Assembly (NCBI GenBank): GCA_037102815.1
Contig: BTPP01000002.1
Span: 2,108,001 to 2,172,000 of the forward strand
Source of the DNA: Neurospora intermedia
Taxonomy: Eukaryota; Ascomycota; Sordariomycetes; Sordariales; Sordariaceae
Direction: 5' to 3'
DNA: 64,000 bases
In this document: positions 1-12,500 of the stretch, in pieces
Position numbering within the stretch: position 1 is the stretch's first letter
How the letters are laid out: every line of letters begins with the position of its first letter
Notes under the pieces: generated by a model
The model's input: only the letters and a program-made list of their open reading frames with translations
What the model was told of the DNA's origin: nothing
The model's database searches: none
Made by a program: the position numbers and the translations under genes

Positions 1-190
1 TGCGGCCGGCAGTGGTCCTTCCTCGAAACTTTCGCGTCTCAAGCTTACAGAGAAAGAGAAGAAGAAGTTGCAGGATCTGATCAAGAAGGCCGACAGCTTG
101 GAGGAAATCATCAGATTGGAGAAGGCGCTCAACGAGGGAAGGCTGCCACCTGGCATTATCGCCGAGGATGACGATGCTATGGAGGAGTAA
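1..190 (+). CDS. U2 snRNP component A' (Lea1-like), 3' end only
   Basis: Only the last 62 codons are in the window, read from base 2 to a TAA stop at 188-190. The peptide is Lys/Glu-rich and contains SLEEIIRLEKALNEGRLPPG followed by an acidic tail. This matches the C-terminal helix of U2A'/Lea1, where human U2A' has a similar LAEVERLKGLLQSGQIPG stretch. U2A' is the leucine-rich-repeat partner of U2B'' in the spliceosomal U2 snRNP. The repeats themselves lie upstream, outside the window. The identification rests on this tail alone, so it is likely but not certain. Confidence 0.7.
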   Translation, partial: AAGSGPSSKLSRLKLTEKEKKKLQDLIKKADSLEEIIRLEKALNEGRLPPGIIAEDDDAMEE

Positions 191-584
191 GGAGGAAGCA
201 AGGTGATGGGCACCTGACGAACGTGGTAGATCAGGTTGCTATATGTTTGTGATACGATGGCTTGCAGAGGTGACGAGAAGGGGGAGGACGGCACTTCAAA
301 GAGCTTACCATTTGTCGGCGTTCGGTTCTAGATGGGGCTTACTGCAAAATAACTGTATACCAAATTACGCAAATTTGTTGGGTTGAAACAAAGACACTGT
401 AACATGATGGTGGTGTGATGATTTCACTGCAGCAATCGGAGCGGCCTTGAGGAAAGGGACGCTGGGATGAGCATATCAAGGGCCCATGGTTTTGATTCGG
501 CAACTCTATACCTCTTTAACTTCTTGTACTCACCCGGATATTCAACACGTCTATCGGGCTCTGTATGTATGGACAGTTGTTCAA
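191..584. other. Convergent 3' intergenic region
   Basis: This stretch lies between the stop codons of two convergent genes (U2A'-like on plus, Dpb3-like on minus). It should hold both 3' UTRs. I see no further coding or structured feature in it. Confidence 0.5.
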
Positions 585-1597
585 CTAACCCGTCATATCC
601 ACATCCCCATCATGACCCCGATACTGCTGTGACGCCGCCTGCCTCATCTCCATCTGCAACTGCGCGCTGGGATCCTCGTCCGACGTAGTAGCTGGCGGTG
701 ATGCCGACAAGATACCCCTATTTATACCGCTCATCACACCAGGAGTAGAACTAAACGGTCGTCCCGAAGCCGACGACATGCCCACCACACCCGTCGTGAC
801 ACCCATATTGGTAATACCGGTATTAACCCCGCCAGCACCGAGTCCGTTCACTGGCGCTGCCAACCCTCCAATACTTCCACTAGCACCGCTTCCTGTACCA
901 GCAGGCAACCCCCCGTTCATAGACATCAAGATGGACGTTTGCTGCAACCCGCCGGACCCCTTTTGCTTCTTGGCATTCGGCAGCATCGCCATCCTATCCC
1001 GCTCGTCTCCATGATCACCCACTTGTCCCTGCTCCAAAGACAGCATAACCCCCTCGGGAGCTGCCAGTCCTCCCATAACCGGTCCAGGCGCCAAAACGAC
1101 CGCGGCGGCGGCGGTCCCCGCAGGAGGAGCCACAACGTCGCTCCCGCCCTTGACGCGGGCCCGGGCGGCCGCTGCTTGCGCCTTGATGGCTTTGTAGGAA
1201 GAAGTCTTGGGCACCACGTCCTCGAGGAACTCGAGATTGTCGTGGTGGGAGACGGCAGCGGCCACGTCCTTGTATTGCACGTTGCGGCGAGGCTTGCGCT
1301 CGGCTTTGGCCATGTTCTGGGCTTCCGAGGCGAGGTGTTGGATGAACATTTCTGTTGCCAGAGTGATCACGAAAGCGGCATTGTTGGAGCAGACTGTGAT
1401 GTCTGGATCTACGGCGATGATTTTTTTGACCCTTGTGACTGGGTGGAGAGGAGGTGATTAGTATATGTAGACTCACACGGAGTGAATGTGGGTGAGAGGA
1501 AGTGTTCAAGGGGACTGCTGGGGGTTTCCTTACGGGGCAGCTGGGTTTGGCCTGTGACTTCCTTTCGGGGAGGAATTGCTGTGGTGTTGTACGGCAT
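585..1597 (-). CDS. Histone-fold protein, Dpb3 / CHRAC-15 (POLE4-CHRAC1) family
   Basis: Model: exon 1 1597-1534, exon 2 1438-585, 305 aa. The 95-nt intron has a GTAAGG donor and a TACTAAT branch region. The join gives QLPLTRVKKIIAVDPDI, the classic start of a CBF/NF-Y-type histone fold. The fold covers about residues 19-100, with FIQHLASEAQNMAK and a VQYKDVAAAV...FLEDVVP end typical of DNA polymerase epsilon subunit C and CHRAC-15. Such proteins pair with a Dpb4-like partner at the replication fork or in ISWI remodelling complexes. The remaining 200 residues are a Gly/Ala/Met/Pro-rich, probably disordered tail, much longer than in yeast Dpb3. The 5' end faces the CLC gene, so the two probably share a divergent promoter. 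Whether it serves polymerase epsilon, CHRAC or both cannot be read from sequence. Confidence 0.85.
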
Positions 1598-2287
1598 CTT
1601 GGTGGCAGGGAGAACGGCAGATCTCCAGGAGACGATTTGCGAGGTGATTCCAAGTTCGGAGTGAATATTATATCGCTGAGGTGAGGGAGACACCAGTTTG
1701 GGGTTCAGTTCTACTTTTCGTTCTAGGCTGAGCTTCGTAGGTGTCGCCGCCGAGTGTGTGACAAGTTTGTAAGATTAGTGGCCGATATGTTCAAGTGATC
1801 GTGGGTCCTCTGGATGATTCGATCAAAGTCTAACCAGCTTTTCTTGGTCCTGGGAAGGATATAACTCGAACCAGCGGATCAACGGCAAGAAGTTAAAGTG
1901 AAACGCGCAAAGACGCGATCAACAGAAGTGTTGCACCTTTTCCCAGACAACCCCATGGGTGGCTATAACATGGTACAGTACCAGGGGGCGGGCACCTTGG
2001 TGCCCTGGCTCAGGGATTAGGTTGCCTGCCAAGAGCCCAGGACCCCGGAAGCTGGGCGCTGGAGTTGGGACGTCACTTCCATAGTTCAGCCTTGCAACTG
2101 AGTGATAGCTTCAGTGGGCGATTACAGGCACCTGGGCGGCTGGAGGCGCAATCGATAACGGTGACAACCTGGAAGACAATGACATGGATACTAAGTACCT
2201 CTAGGTGCTGAGGAACAGCAAACAACTCGGACAACTTAAAGCGCCCACCTACTTTGCACTTCCTACTTCAGTCCGAATGCCAGCGAC
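1598..2287. promoter_or_regulatory. Divergent promoter region, histone-fold gene / CLC gene
   Basis: A 690-bp gap separates the start codons of two divergently transcribed genes. It must hold both promoters and 5' leaders. I see no conserved coding sequence, and no specific operator could be identified by eye. Confidence 0.45.
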
Positions 2288-5266
2288 ATGATGTCTAGAG
2301 GCGGCCCAGGCGCCATGAATTCGCAACCCCGATCTACGTCCTTCTCGACGTCAGTGCCCCAGATCCCGAACCAGCGCGCTCGAAGACCGTCTGTCAGCTC
2401 CCGGTTTTCCTACGCCGTGTCCATTGCCGAACAAGGAGAAGCCCAGACGGCCCAAGGAGTAGCAGCGCAACATCAGATCGAGGAGGAAATTGCGCAGATC
2501 AAGCGATACGAGGTCAGCAGCTAGCTTCGCTTGCTCCAGAGTTTGGGTTGTGCGATGCGACCGGGTCAGTTTGTGCGGCTACTAACATGGACCGAGTAGG
2601 ACTTCACCACCATCGGTATGATACACCTTTGACATTCGGACCATTTCCGCCCGACCGGCCGGGCAGGCAGGCGCTGACGATAGACGACAGACTGGGTGCA
2701 AGATGCGGCGCGAGAACAACTGCGCAGAAAGGCGCGCCGAAAAAGAAATGCGGGGCTCTGGGACGCCGGCCGCTTCGACTGGCGACACAGGATACGAGAG
2801 TCTTATGATGCTGCCCAGGGCTGGATTGTCGTCACCATCATAGGCGCGGCAATTGGAGTCAATGCTGCTTTTCTCAACATTATCACCGAATGGCTTGCCG
2901 ACATCAAGCTTGGCCATTGCAAGACTGCCTTCTATCTGAACGAGAATTTCTGTTGCTGGGGGGAGGACAACGGCTGCGACGACTGGCAAAAATGGACGGG
3001 TTTCTCACCCATCAACTACTTGATCTACATACTATTTGCGGTTCGTAATACTTGGCTATCCCACGTCGGGCCATCTGAGAAGACCAATCCCCCACTAACG
3101 GCGAGGCTCTAGGTATTGTTCGCCTGCACATCAGCCACCCTGGTCAAGTCCTATGCCCCCTATGCCGCCGGCTCTGGCATTTCCGAGATCAAATGCATCA
3201 TCGCCGGCTTCGTCATGAAGGGGTTTCTCGGTTTCTGGACTCTGGTCATCAAGTCCTTGGCCCTACCACTTGCCATCGGCTCCGGTCTCTCCGTTGGAAA
3301 GGAAGGGCCTAGCGTACATTACGCTGTGTGCACAGGAAATGTCATATCGAGGCTCTTCGCCAAGTATAGACGGAATGCATCCAAGACGCGTGAGATCCTC
3401 AGCGCTTGTGCTGCTGCAGGAGTTGCCGTCGCTTTTGGTAGCCCTATTGGAGGTGTGCTGTTCTCGCTCGAAGAGATGTCCAGCTATTTCCCTCTCAAGA
3501 CCATGTGGCGTAGCTACTTCTGCGCCCTGGTTGCAACAGCTGTCCTGTCTGCCATGAATCCTTTCCGAACTGGGCAATTGGTCATGTTCCAGGTCCATTA
3601 CGACAGATCGTGGCACTTTTTTGAGATTTTATTCTTTATTCTACTGGGCATCTTTGGCGGTCTATACGGTGCCTTCGTCATGAAGTGGAATCTCAGGGTG
3701 CAAGCATTCCGCAAGAAGTGCCTGACCAACTACGCTATTCTCGAAGCTACTCTGTTGGCGGCTGCCACGGCTCTCGTGTGTTATCCGAACAGCTTTCTGA
3801 GAATCGACATGACCGAGAGCATGGAGATTCTTTTTCTTGAATGCGAAGGCGCTGAGGATTATCAAGGCCTCTGCGAGAGAGATCACCGCTTTCGCAACGT
3901 GGTTTCTTTGCTGCTAGCAACCGTCATCCGCATCTTCTTCGTCATTATTTCGTACGGCTGCAAGGTCCCAGCCGGTATCTTCGTGCCGTCTATGGCCATC
4001 GGTGCCTCCTTTGGCCGCTCGGTGGGCATCATTGTCCAAGCACTCCATGAAGCCAACCCGCAAAGCCCATTCTTCGCTGCTTGCTTGCCCGATGTGCCAT
4101 GCATCACGCCGGGAACATACGCCTTCCTTGGTGCCGCCGCTGCTCTAAGTGGCATCATGCACATCACCGTTTCGGTGGTGGTCATCATGTTCGAGCTTAC
4201 CGGCGCCCTCACCTACATCCTGCCAACCATGATTGTCGTTGGAGTAACCAAAGCCGTCAGCGAGCTGTTCGGCAAAGGTGGCATCGCAGACCGCATGATT
4301 TGGTTCAGCGGCTTTCCCTTCCTCGACAACAAGGAAGACCACAACCTCGGCGTACCCGTCTCGCACGCCATGATCAAGGATGTCACATCCATCCCCACCC
4401 ACGGCATGACCCTCCAACAAATCGAGGCTCTTCTTGCCGAGGACAATTACCAAGGCTTCCCGATCGTGGAAGACGAGCACTCCAAGATTCTCGTAGGCTA
4501 CATCGGCCGCACGGAGCTTCGCTACGCCGTCGACCGCGCAAAGCGTGAGAGAACACTCAGTCCTCAAGCCAAGTGCACCTTTGCTCCACCACCCAGCGCA
4601 GATGCCACCACCCCCGGTGCTGACATCATCACACCCGGTCTCGCCCGCATGGACAGCTTCAACACCATCGGCTTCGCCGAGCCATCTACCACCGCCTCCG
4701 CTTCTTCCTCCTCTTCCTCCTCCAACTTCATCAACTTCAGCCGCTACGTAGACACCACCCCCGTCTCCGCTCACCCGCGCCTCCCCCTCGAAACCGTCAT
4801 GGAACTCTTCCGCAAGATCGGTCCGCGTGTGATCCTGATTGAGTACCACGGCAAGCTGATGGGGCTTGTCACGGTGAAGGATTGTCTCAAGTATCAGTTC
4901 AAGGTCGAGGCTATGGAAGAGGTTGCTAACAATGGACAACACAATGGGCATGGACAGGGTAATGGAGCGGAGCAACAGGGGGATGAGAGACTGTGGGAGT
5001 TGATGCAGAGGGTTGCGGGGTGGGTGTCGGATAAGGTGTCGATTGCGAGTGGTGGGAGGATTCGGTTGAGGGATTCGTTGGATTTGCCTAGGGAGACGTT
5101 GGCTGGTGGTGCTGGTGCTCGCGTGGGTAGTGGTACTAATAGGACGGTGAGGAGTCAGGGAGCAGTCAGGGATGATCAGATACTAGATGGGACGGAAGAC
5201 GAGGATGAAGACGGGGTTGAATTGGAGAATCGGCAGACGTACCCGCACGGATCTACGTCTAGGTAG
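2288..5266 (+). CDS. CLC-type chloride/proton antiporter (ClC-3/4/5 clade)
   Basis: Model: exons 2288-2512, 2600-2615, 2691-3040 and 3113-5266, 914 aa. The second exon is only 16 nt, but it restores frame and gives DFTTIDWVQD. Signature segments are GSGISEIK (near residue 217, anion site), GKEGPSVHYA with the gating glutamate at about residue 261, and GSPIGGVLFSLEE. A second glutamate in WHFFEILFF, at about residue 368, is the proton glutamate of exchangers. Having both glutamates argues for a Cl-/H+ exchanger of endosome, Golgi or vacuole rather than a channel. Two CBS domains follow in the C-terminal half (about residues 610-660 and 730-790), separated by a Ser-rich insert, and the tail is acidic. 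Yeast Gef1 is the nearest known functional relative. Donor sites GTCAGC and GTTCGT are weak but required by frame. Confidence 0.93.
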
Positions 5267-7661
5267 CCTTGGAGCGGGATGAAATTAGTGTGATGAGGCG
5301 GGCCAGACGGGTGGCATCGGTATATGAGTGTAATGTATGTAATGCCTGGCATTTCCTTCTGGTTAGGTTTAGCGGTGATAGTAATTCGAGCGAGCGAGCG
5401 AATCACTGTGTAATAATATCATTACAGGCCAGACAGATAACGATTATAGATCAATCTCTGTCGAGCTTTGGAACTGCATCTTCTCTGGTCTTGTTCAAAC
5501 CAAGATCCTGTCGCTTATGTGTGCATACCTAACTAACCTCTTTCCTTTGCTCCCAACCTCAAAAGTCCCTCCCATAGAGAACGGCAGATAATCCCAGGGT
5601 CCCTTTTTCCACATTCCTAACTATCTCACAGTATCAACCGGTGTGACCCCAACAACGGTCTTTCAACCATTTCCAGAACAACCATGTTCTTGCTTGTCGT
5701 ACTGTGTGTAAACACCGGTGAACGGTGAGACCGTTATGTCACTCTTAGTGAATAAATAAAGTACACTACGCCTGACATATGACGACGCCAAAGCGGGCTG
5801 TTTGTTGGTCGGCGGTTGCAGGGCTGGCTGCCCCTGTGTTATACACTACATACACTACACTACAGCCTCACAGTCCAGTAGTGTACTAGCGTAGAGAGGC
5901 CAAGACAGAAACCAGCATGTGTTTTGGTTTATCTTGTCCCTTCGTCCATTCAGGGGCAGTATGTCTAGCTGGCCCCCTTTGGTTTAAAGGCTTCATCTAT
6001 TAAGTAATGATAAGGTAAACAAGGGGGGGCTGTTGAGAACACCTGACAGGAGGTTAGTTGGGTTGCCCCAAAAATAGAGGGAGAAAAAAAGAAAGAAAGA
6101 AAGAAGGAGAGAAAAGGGAAGGGACCGGCTTGTGGATGCACTGGTGTGCCGTACTGGCATTGCGATTTTCTCAAACCTCTAGGCAATGAGGCAAGATAGT
6201 GCAGTGGTACCTATGTGTAGTTCAGGGGGCGAAAGTAACGGAAGCGGTGATCCCATCCCGACTTATCTCACTGAGACCGACAACCAACTGCTCCTCCTCA
6301 CTTTTTTCTTGAGTAGGTATTTGCTTACCTCTATGTAGACTACATAGGTAGCACATGCTGGTTGATGGAAAGGGCAAACTCTCGCGTAACCGTATGAACA
6401 TAATGAATATCATCTACCTACCTAGGTTGGTAAGTTTTAGTGTTCAAGGTGCGGTACCTACCTAGCCAACGACACATCCTAGTCTTTGTTTCTTACAGTG
6501 GTGGCCCGGGGGTTACAAATCGAGCATCGTTACGGTGACTACCTACAGTGGCCATGAGTGGTACAGCACACTGGTGCCCAGTAACATGCCCTGGCGAAGG
6601 CTACCATAGGTACCAACGTAAACACGATGTCGTTCAAGAAGCCGCGCAATGCTTCCACTTGTCTTTCACTGTACAACTGACCGCGGAACGATTGTTGTAA
6701 TCGTGGTTCATCTGAAGCTCGATTGCGGGGAAACGGCAGTTCGAAACGATTCCAAGTCGCAATGAACGAAGTCGGAAGGGTGGGGACGACGTGTGCAGGG
6801 ATAGTTGATGTTATGGGTTCCGTCCCACGATGGTCGCTGACAGAGTCGCTTTCTTTATTTTTTTTTTCTCCATGCGCTTGCGGAAACGCGGCCTTCAACA
6901 AGGGAAACACTGGACCCCGCCATACCAAAATGGTCACTTTCTCCACGCAATGGAGACGACGATGATGTCAAATATGCCATGTCTTCGTATGTTCATTTTT
7001 TTTATTTTTTATTTTTCGCTTTTTCGAATCCAAAAAGAAGCAGCAAAGAAGCCGCTTAGTTACCTGGTCACATGGACCAGTGCCCAGTTCCCTTGCTCTT
7101 TCCCCAGCCGACCCACCGCACCGAAATCGGTCCTTTCCAAACAGGCATCGTTGCGCGGCTTCCCCCGACCTATCCGACCGCTGTCTCCGCCCAGAACTGC
7201 TGAGAAACGCCCGCAATCCCCATTCCATCCACGCGCTTTGGAAGATCGACACCGCCAGTTTTCGTCCTCCTTCTGATAGGTCATCTTGAACCTCTTCATC
7301 CTTCATCGTATCATCATCCAGCCCTGTCCTGACTTACTCAAGCCGATACCCCCTTTTGCCCATCAGCATCAACAACATCGTTACCGATCATCAAACTCCA
7401 AGCGATAACTTAGCTGGGAAAAGGTTGAGGTCATCCATCCATAAAACCTCAGTTCGGAAGCGTCGACAAAGAGCCCATTGATCCCTCTTTTGTCACACAA
7501 CATAACCGCTACCCCTCAAGCCAAGTCCAGACACCTCAGGATCTTTTGACTTGCTCGAACGACCGCCTCTTTTTGCTGCAACTCTCGAGCTTCCTGTCCA
7601 TCGACAATCATTCGATCCTTCAACCTTCCGCCCCTGTAGTCATAAGAACGACCCAGACAGT
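5267..7661. other. Intergenic region upstream of cysteine dioxygenase
   Basis: About 2.4 kb without a supportable gene. It holds homopurine runs (near 6070-6120), poly-T tracts (near 6855 and 6995) and repeated GGTACCTA/CTACCT-type words near 6340-6460. The last few hundred bases, pyrimidine-rich, are probably the promoter and 5' leader of the downstream gene. Short ORFs here have no recognisable protein character. Confidence 0.5.
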
Positions 7662-8505
7662 ATGGCTGTCGGAATCACCCAGACCATGGCTGCAGCCACC
7701 CCCACCGTCCCCCTCTGTCTCAAAGCTACCTTCAAGGAGACACCAAGCTTAAACAACTTCGATAAGCTCGTCCAGGCCTTGAAGGATGCCCTGGGACCGT
7801 CGTCGGGTCTGACTTCAGACGACGTCAATGTCGAACACCTTACTCGCTTGATGCAAGATTATCAAAGTGATGAGGTAGAATGGTCGAGGTTCGCCTTTGG
7901 TGATGCAAGCCGGGGGTACACCCGCAACTTGGTTGATGAAGGGAACGGGAAAAGCAACCTTGTGAGTAACAGTCTGCCCGGTGCCTTATTTCCATGCACC
8001 CCTATTCCCCGTCCCTCATCAATGATGTGCCTCTCTGTATGATGCGTAATACAATGTTCACTCGAACAAAGCACTGACAACAAACAATGAACAGCTCGTT
8101 CTAGTCTGGTCCCCAGGCAAAGGCTCACCCATCCACGACCACGGCAACGCCCACTGCCTCATGAAGATCCTCCAAGGCAACCTCACCGAAACGCGCTATG
8201 CCTTTCCCGACTCCACTTCATCATCATCATCATCCTCCTCCTCTCCCTCCTCAGAACCAGAACGAATGCAAGTTATTGCGGAAAAGGTCTACCGCGAAAA
8301 CGAGGTGGCCTACATGGCCGACGAGCTTGGCGTGCACCGCGTGTGGAACCAAGACCCGGACAACTTTGCCGTCTCGTTGCACCTGTACACGCCGCCCAAT
8401 GTAGCAAAGGGGGGCTGTCACATCTTTAACCCGGAGACGGGAAAGAAGAGCCATGTGCCCAAGTGCGGGTACTACTCGGCTTATGGGAAGAGGTTGAATG
8501 AGTAA
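7662..8505 (+). CDS. Cysteine dioxygenase type I
   Basis: Model: exons 7662-7961 and 8095-8505, 236 aa. The enzyme adds O2 to L-cysteine to give cysteine sulfinate, the first step of cysteine catabolism toward taurine, pyruvate and sulfite. The cupin metal site is visible: [14 protein letters not shown] supplies His114 and His116, and GVHRVW supplies the third ligand, His181. Cys121 in NAHCLMK is at the position of the cysteine that forms the Cys-Tyr thioether cofactor in mammalian enzymes. A run of nine serines (about residues 142-150) sits between the metal-ligand segments, in a region that forms a loop in relatives. Cytosolic; no signal peptide. A second ATG a few codons inside (residue 9) is a possible alternative start. 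Confidence 0.93.
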
Positions 8506-9584
8506 GAAAGGAGAGACAGGAGAGATGAAGAGAGAGACGATATGCAAAAAGAGAGGAGGTGATACTCAGTCGAGGTTGTAGTCGATGATGAGCATACATG
8601 ATGGGTGGATGGATAATCGATAGATAGATGAAGAAGGTAAGGGTCGGTGGCAGGTGATGAGCCTCGTGTTGTCGTCGAATTGGAGTCGAGTGGAATTCGT
8701 TTGCATAGTTTGGTTTCGTTGGGCTGGATGGGGATATATAATGACGATGATGTTGATGTCTTGTCAAGTCGAGGGAGGCGTTCGGTTGATGAGCGGTGAT
8801 TCAGGGGCTATTGTTATTCTCAGGCTAGTTTGTTTTCGTTCATGTTGCTAGGTAGTAATTGTATTGTTGCTTGCTTGCTTGCTTGTTCCCATTGTTGCTT
8901 TCAGTGTCGCTTCCAGTGTTGTTTCGTTGTGTGGACATCGGGTTGAGAAGAGAGAGCGCTGTATTTGAAGAGAATGTTCAGTACCGTAGGGTCCGTAACA
9001 CCGCGAAATATGTTTTTCGAGCACAAAATTGGGGAGAACGGTAGAGAATCAAACCAGCTTTACAGCACTGAAACAGCGAAAGAGATGTGAGAAAGGAGAA
9101 ATGGGGAGGGAAGAGGAGACATTGATGTCGTCGTCGGCGTCTTGAGGAGCGGATGCTTCCTCACTTCTCTTACTGTTTTGGGACTAGCGCGAATTGCACC
9201 ATATTCCTCCAATCGTCTTTTATGGGTCGAGCGGACCCTCGGAGTCGATATCAGGTCGGGTCTTGGGGGTGAATTGCGGTCACGTTACTTATCATATGAT
9301 ACCGCTCTATCTAGCAATCACCATCTGAAGAAGCACTCTGCTTCTCGAACAACCTAACAAACATAGCAATCGTCGACGACATGTAGTTTGGTTTGACTTG
9401 CACATGATTTCCAATATTTTGACCATTCATCGGTAGTCGAAATCCCAAACTCAAAATTTCCTCTCTACATGCATGTCCATTTTCTTAATGGACAGCTGAG
9501 CAAAAACAACGAAGAACAAGGCCTAAAACATAATTGCTACGAGACTCTGCTACCACCACCATCATCACCACCATGCTGATTTAT
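8506..9584. other. Convergent 3' intergenic region, cysteine dioxygenase / VPS15
   Basis: About 1.1 kb between the stops of two convergent genes, including both 3' UTRs. Visible low-complexity features are GCTT tetranucleotide repeats near 8870-8884, (CCA)-rich runs near 9550-9575, and GAT/GATA-rich sequence near 8585-8640. No gene seen. Confidence 0.5.
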
Positions 9585-12500
9585 TTACCTGATAATAAGT
9601 ACCATACCCCCTCTATCACACGACACCGTCATTGGGTAAGGTGACTCCAGTAGCGCCACGTCAAGGACAGAATCCAAGTGACTTCTCAGCAGCCGGAAAT
9701 GTTCCTGCGAAATGATCTTGGTTCTTGACGGTCTCATCTTTTGCTGGGCATTCCTGGCTGAGTTGGACGATGACGATGATTTGCCATTGACTCCTTGCGC
9801 CACACCACTGCCCCTTCCGGTCCCGGCAGTACCAGAACCACCAGTTTGGTCACCGGACGATTTGCCATGCAAGCGCTCGGTATTAAGAATCAAAGACGGA
9901 GTGGGATGACTAGCCGTGTAACTCGGCGCCGCCTCTCCCAGCTGTAAACCCGAGTAGATCCTGCTCTGACTTACATGCGTCAGGTCCCAGAAGCGCAGCT
10001 TCTTGTCTGAGCCGCCTGTGACCATGAATGCGTAGCGCACGTCCCGTTCCTGCAGCGGCGGCGGCGGCTGTTCTTCAACCGTGGCCGCGTCCGTTATGCC
10101 CCAGCCAAACACCAGTGCGCGGACCCCCCGGTCGGCGTTGCCCATAGCGTTGGGCTCGATGTTGGTCGCGAATCGCGAGAGCATCTGTCCTTGCCCATCA
10201 GAAGGCTTGTCCTCGTCAACTTGCCAGGCATCGTAACCCTTGGGGCCTTCCTTGTTGCCGCCGACACGGTAGACTTCCCGGCATGTGGCCTTTTCAATGT
10301 CCCAGACTGTGACCTCGCCTTGGCCGGTTCCGCCAGAGGCGCACACCCAACGGCCTCGGCCGCGGGAAGGGTGGATTGCGAGCCGGTAGATGGATCCCTT
10401 GCCGGGCACGCCCCAGCTTTTGAGCTTCACTTTAAAGCGGAGATCCCACAAGTCCAAGACGCCGTGAGACGTTCCCAGGCAAAGCCAGTTTTTCTTGAAG
10501 TCGATGCAGAAACAAGTGGGTGTGCCGTGATGGACCGGATTCTCCAGTTTGAAGAGCAGTGTCATGGTTCGGAGCTCGATGCCCCATATGACCGACTTGT
10601 TGGTGGCCACGACAAGGATCGACTCATTGTCCCGCTTGTAGTGTTCGCACCACACACCGAACTCACCGTCGACAAAGCGATGTTCCCTGACTGTGCGGAG
10701 ACGAGTGTACCGATAACTCTCGCCCTGCAAGTAAGTCTCAACCTTGACTATATGTACGCTGCCATCCGTGGCACAACTGACGAAGCTATGCGTGTTCTCA
10801 ATGAAGCATAGCGCACGAACCTTGGCACCGGGAGCGTGTCGATGGGTGAGGCGAGGTTTGTGAATGTTAATCTTTTCAAACCTGGCCGAGTCCCAAACCT
10901 TCACGGTCCCATCATCGCCACCGGTCAGGAAGAATTGGTGATCCGGAGCAACAACGATACGATTGATGGCACCGACATGCTCAACAAATGACGCGATAGT
11001 CACTCCTTTCGGCTTCCATCCATTTTCCCTTTGCTTCCCTGGTTGGGAGCTGATAATCTTGCCGGTCTTACGGCGCCCAATGGGTGTAACCTCTGGACCA
11101 AATTCTGCAAGGTCGTGTGGGTAGTTTTCGACGTACATGGTATCCAGCATCTTGAGAATATGCGGGTCATTTCCATGGTAGTCGTGGTTCACACGCAGTT
11201 TAATGCCGGGCGTTGGCGGCACGCTTTCAGTGTCTGGGGACCTAATATGAGTTCCCTGATAATGCTGAGAGAGGGGCGCTTCAACCTCACCAAAGGCATT
11301 GGTTTCTGTAGTACCAGTCTCAGGAACGGACTTAGCGCTGTCCTTACGATTCATCAGACTCATTGCACTAGACTGGTGCTTCAAGGCCCTCCTTGTTTCG
11401 TAAGGGGAGTAATGAGCAGATCCCACGTCGTCATGAGGGGAGAGCAAAGAAGCCCGGCTCTGGTGAGACGCCGACCGTCTCAAGGTATCCCTTGAGCCTT
11501 CGCCATTGCTGTCCGTAGCAAGCCTGCCGTCCACGGATATGGATGGAAGATTTGATCGACTGCCCGACTTGGACTTTTGTTTATCCACCGCGGCCCGACG
11601 CCTTTGACTCAGTGGATCACCAATGGTCAACGACGCATCGAGGAGAGCCTCCTGGATCGTCTTGGGAGCCGTGTCATCATCGTCCAGTTGGGGAGCAGGA
11701 TAGCGAATGGGTTCCTCTTCGAACATGACGGTCTGAGGCGTGATACCCAAGTTTCGCAGAGGAATGATGTCCTCGAGCTCAGATCTCTTCTCCATTTGCA
11801 GTTCAGTCGAGTCTCTCCCTTTCATCTGAACAAGACGCCATATGAACTCTCGTAGCATGATGAGTTTTATCTCGTCCGCCTGTGAGAGCCCTGCAGTCCT
11901 TAAGCGTCCCAGCCACTGCTCATCCTCATCTGTTTTGGAGAGTTTGGTCACAGCGCGAGCATCCCACAACCGATTCGGAGGCTTCCAAAAACCGCTCTTC
12001 TCTGATTTTGCAGCCCATTGCATAGCCAGTTCAAAGACGTTACGCGAAAGTGGTTTTTGAAGCGAATCAAGAAGCTGAAGCTCCGACCAGCCAGGGATAA
12101 TATCTGGCTTCAAGAAGGGCTTCAACTGTGGGTAAACCGAAACCTTCAGGTACGCAGAGCTTAGGAATTCGTTTCCGGCTGCTATGAAATGAGCGGCCGC
12201 TTCACGGATCCAGATGTTTGGGTGCATTGTAAACCGTCGGACAAGGGCGACTAGGTCCACAAAGGCCTCCTTGGTCAACAGCCCCAATCGAGTCAACTCT
12301 GCCAATGATTGAAGCGCTCCTTGTACCACGAACTCCTCAGGGTCATCCACCGCCTGGACTATCAGAGGTAGAATGAAGCTTTCGAGGGTACTACTTCCCA
12401 TAAACGCGGAAATGCCCACGACAGTGTCAAAGAAGGCATACCGCAACATCCAGTCACGGTCGTTGAGGTACGTGTTCAGGTGAGCGATGATAACGTCATT

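Noticed and set aside
1015-1653. 212-codon minus-strand frame overlapping the histone-fold gene
   Set aside because: It is a shifted frame of the GC-rich histone-fold gene tail; the other frame carries the conserved fold and clean intron.
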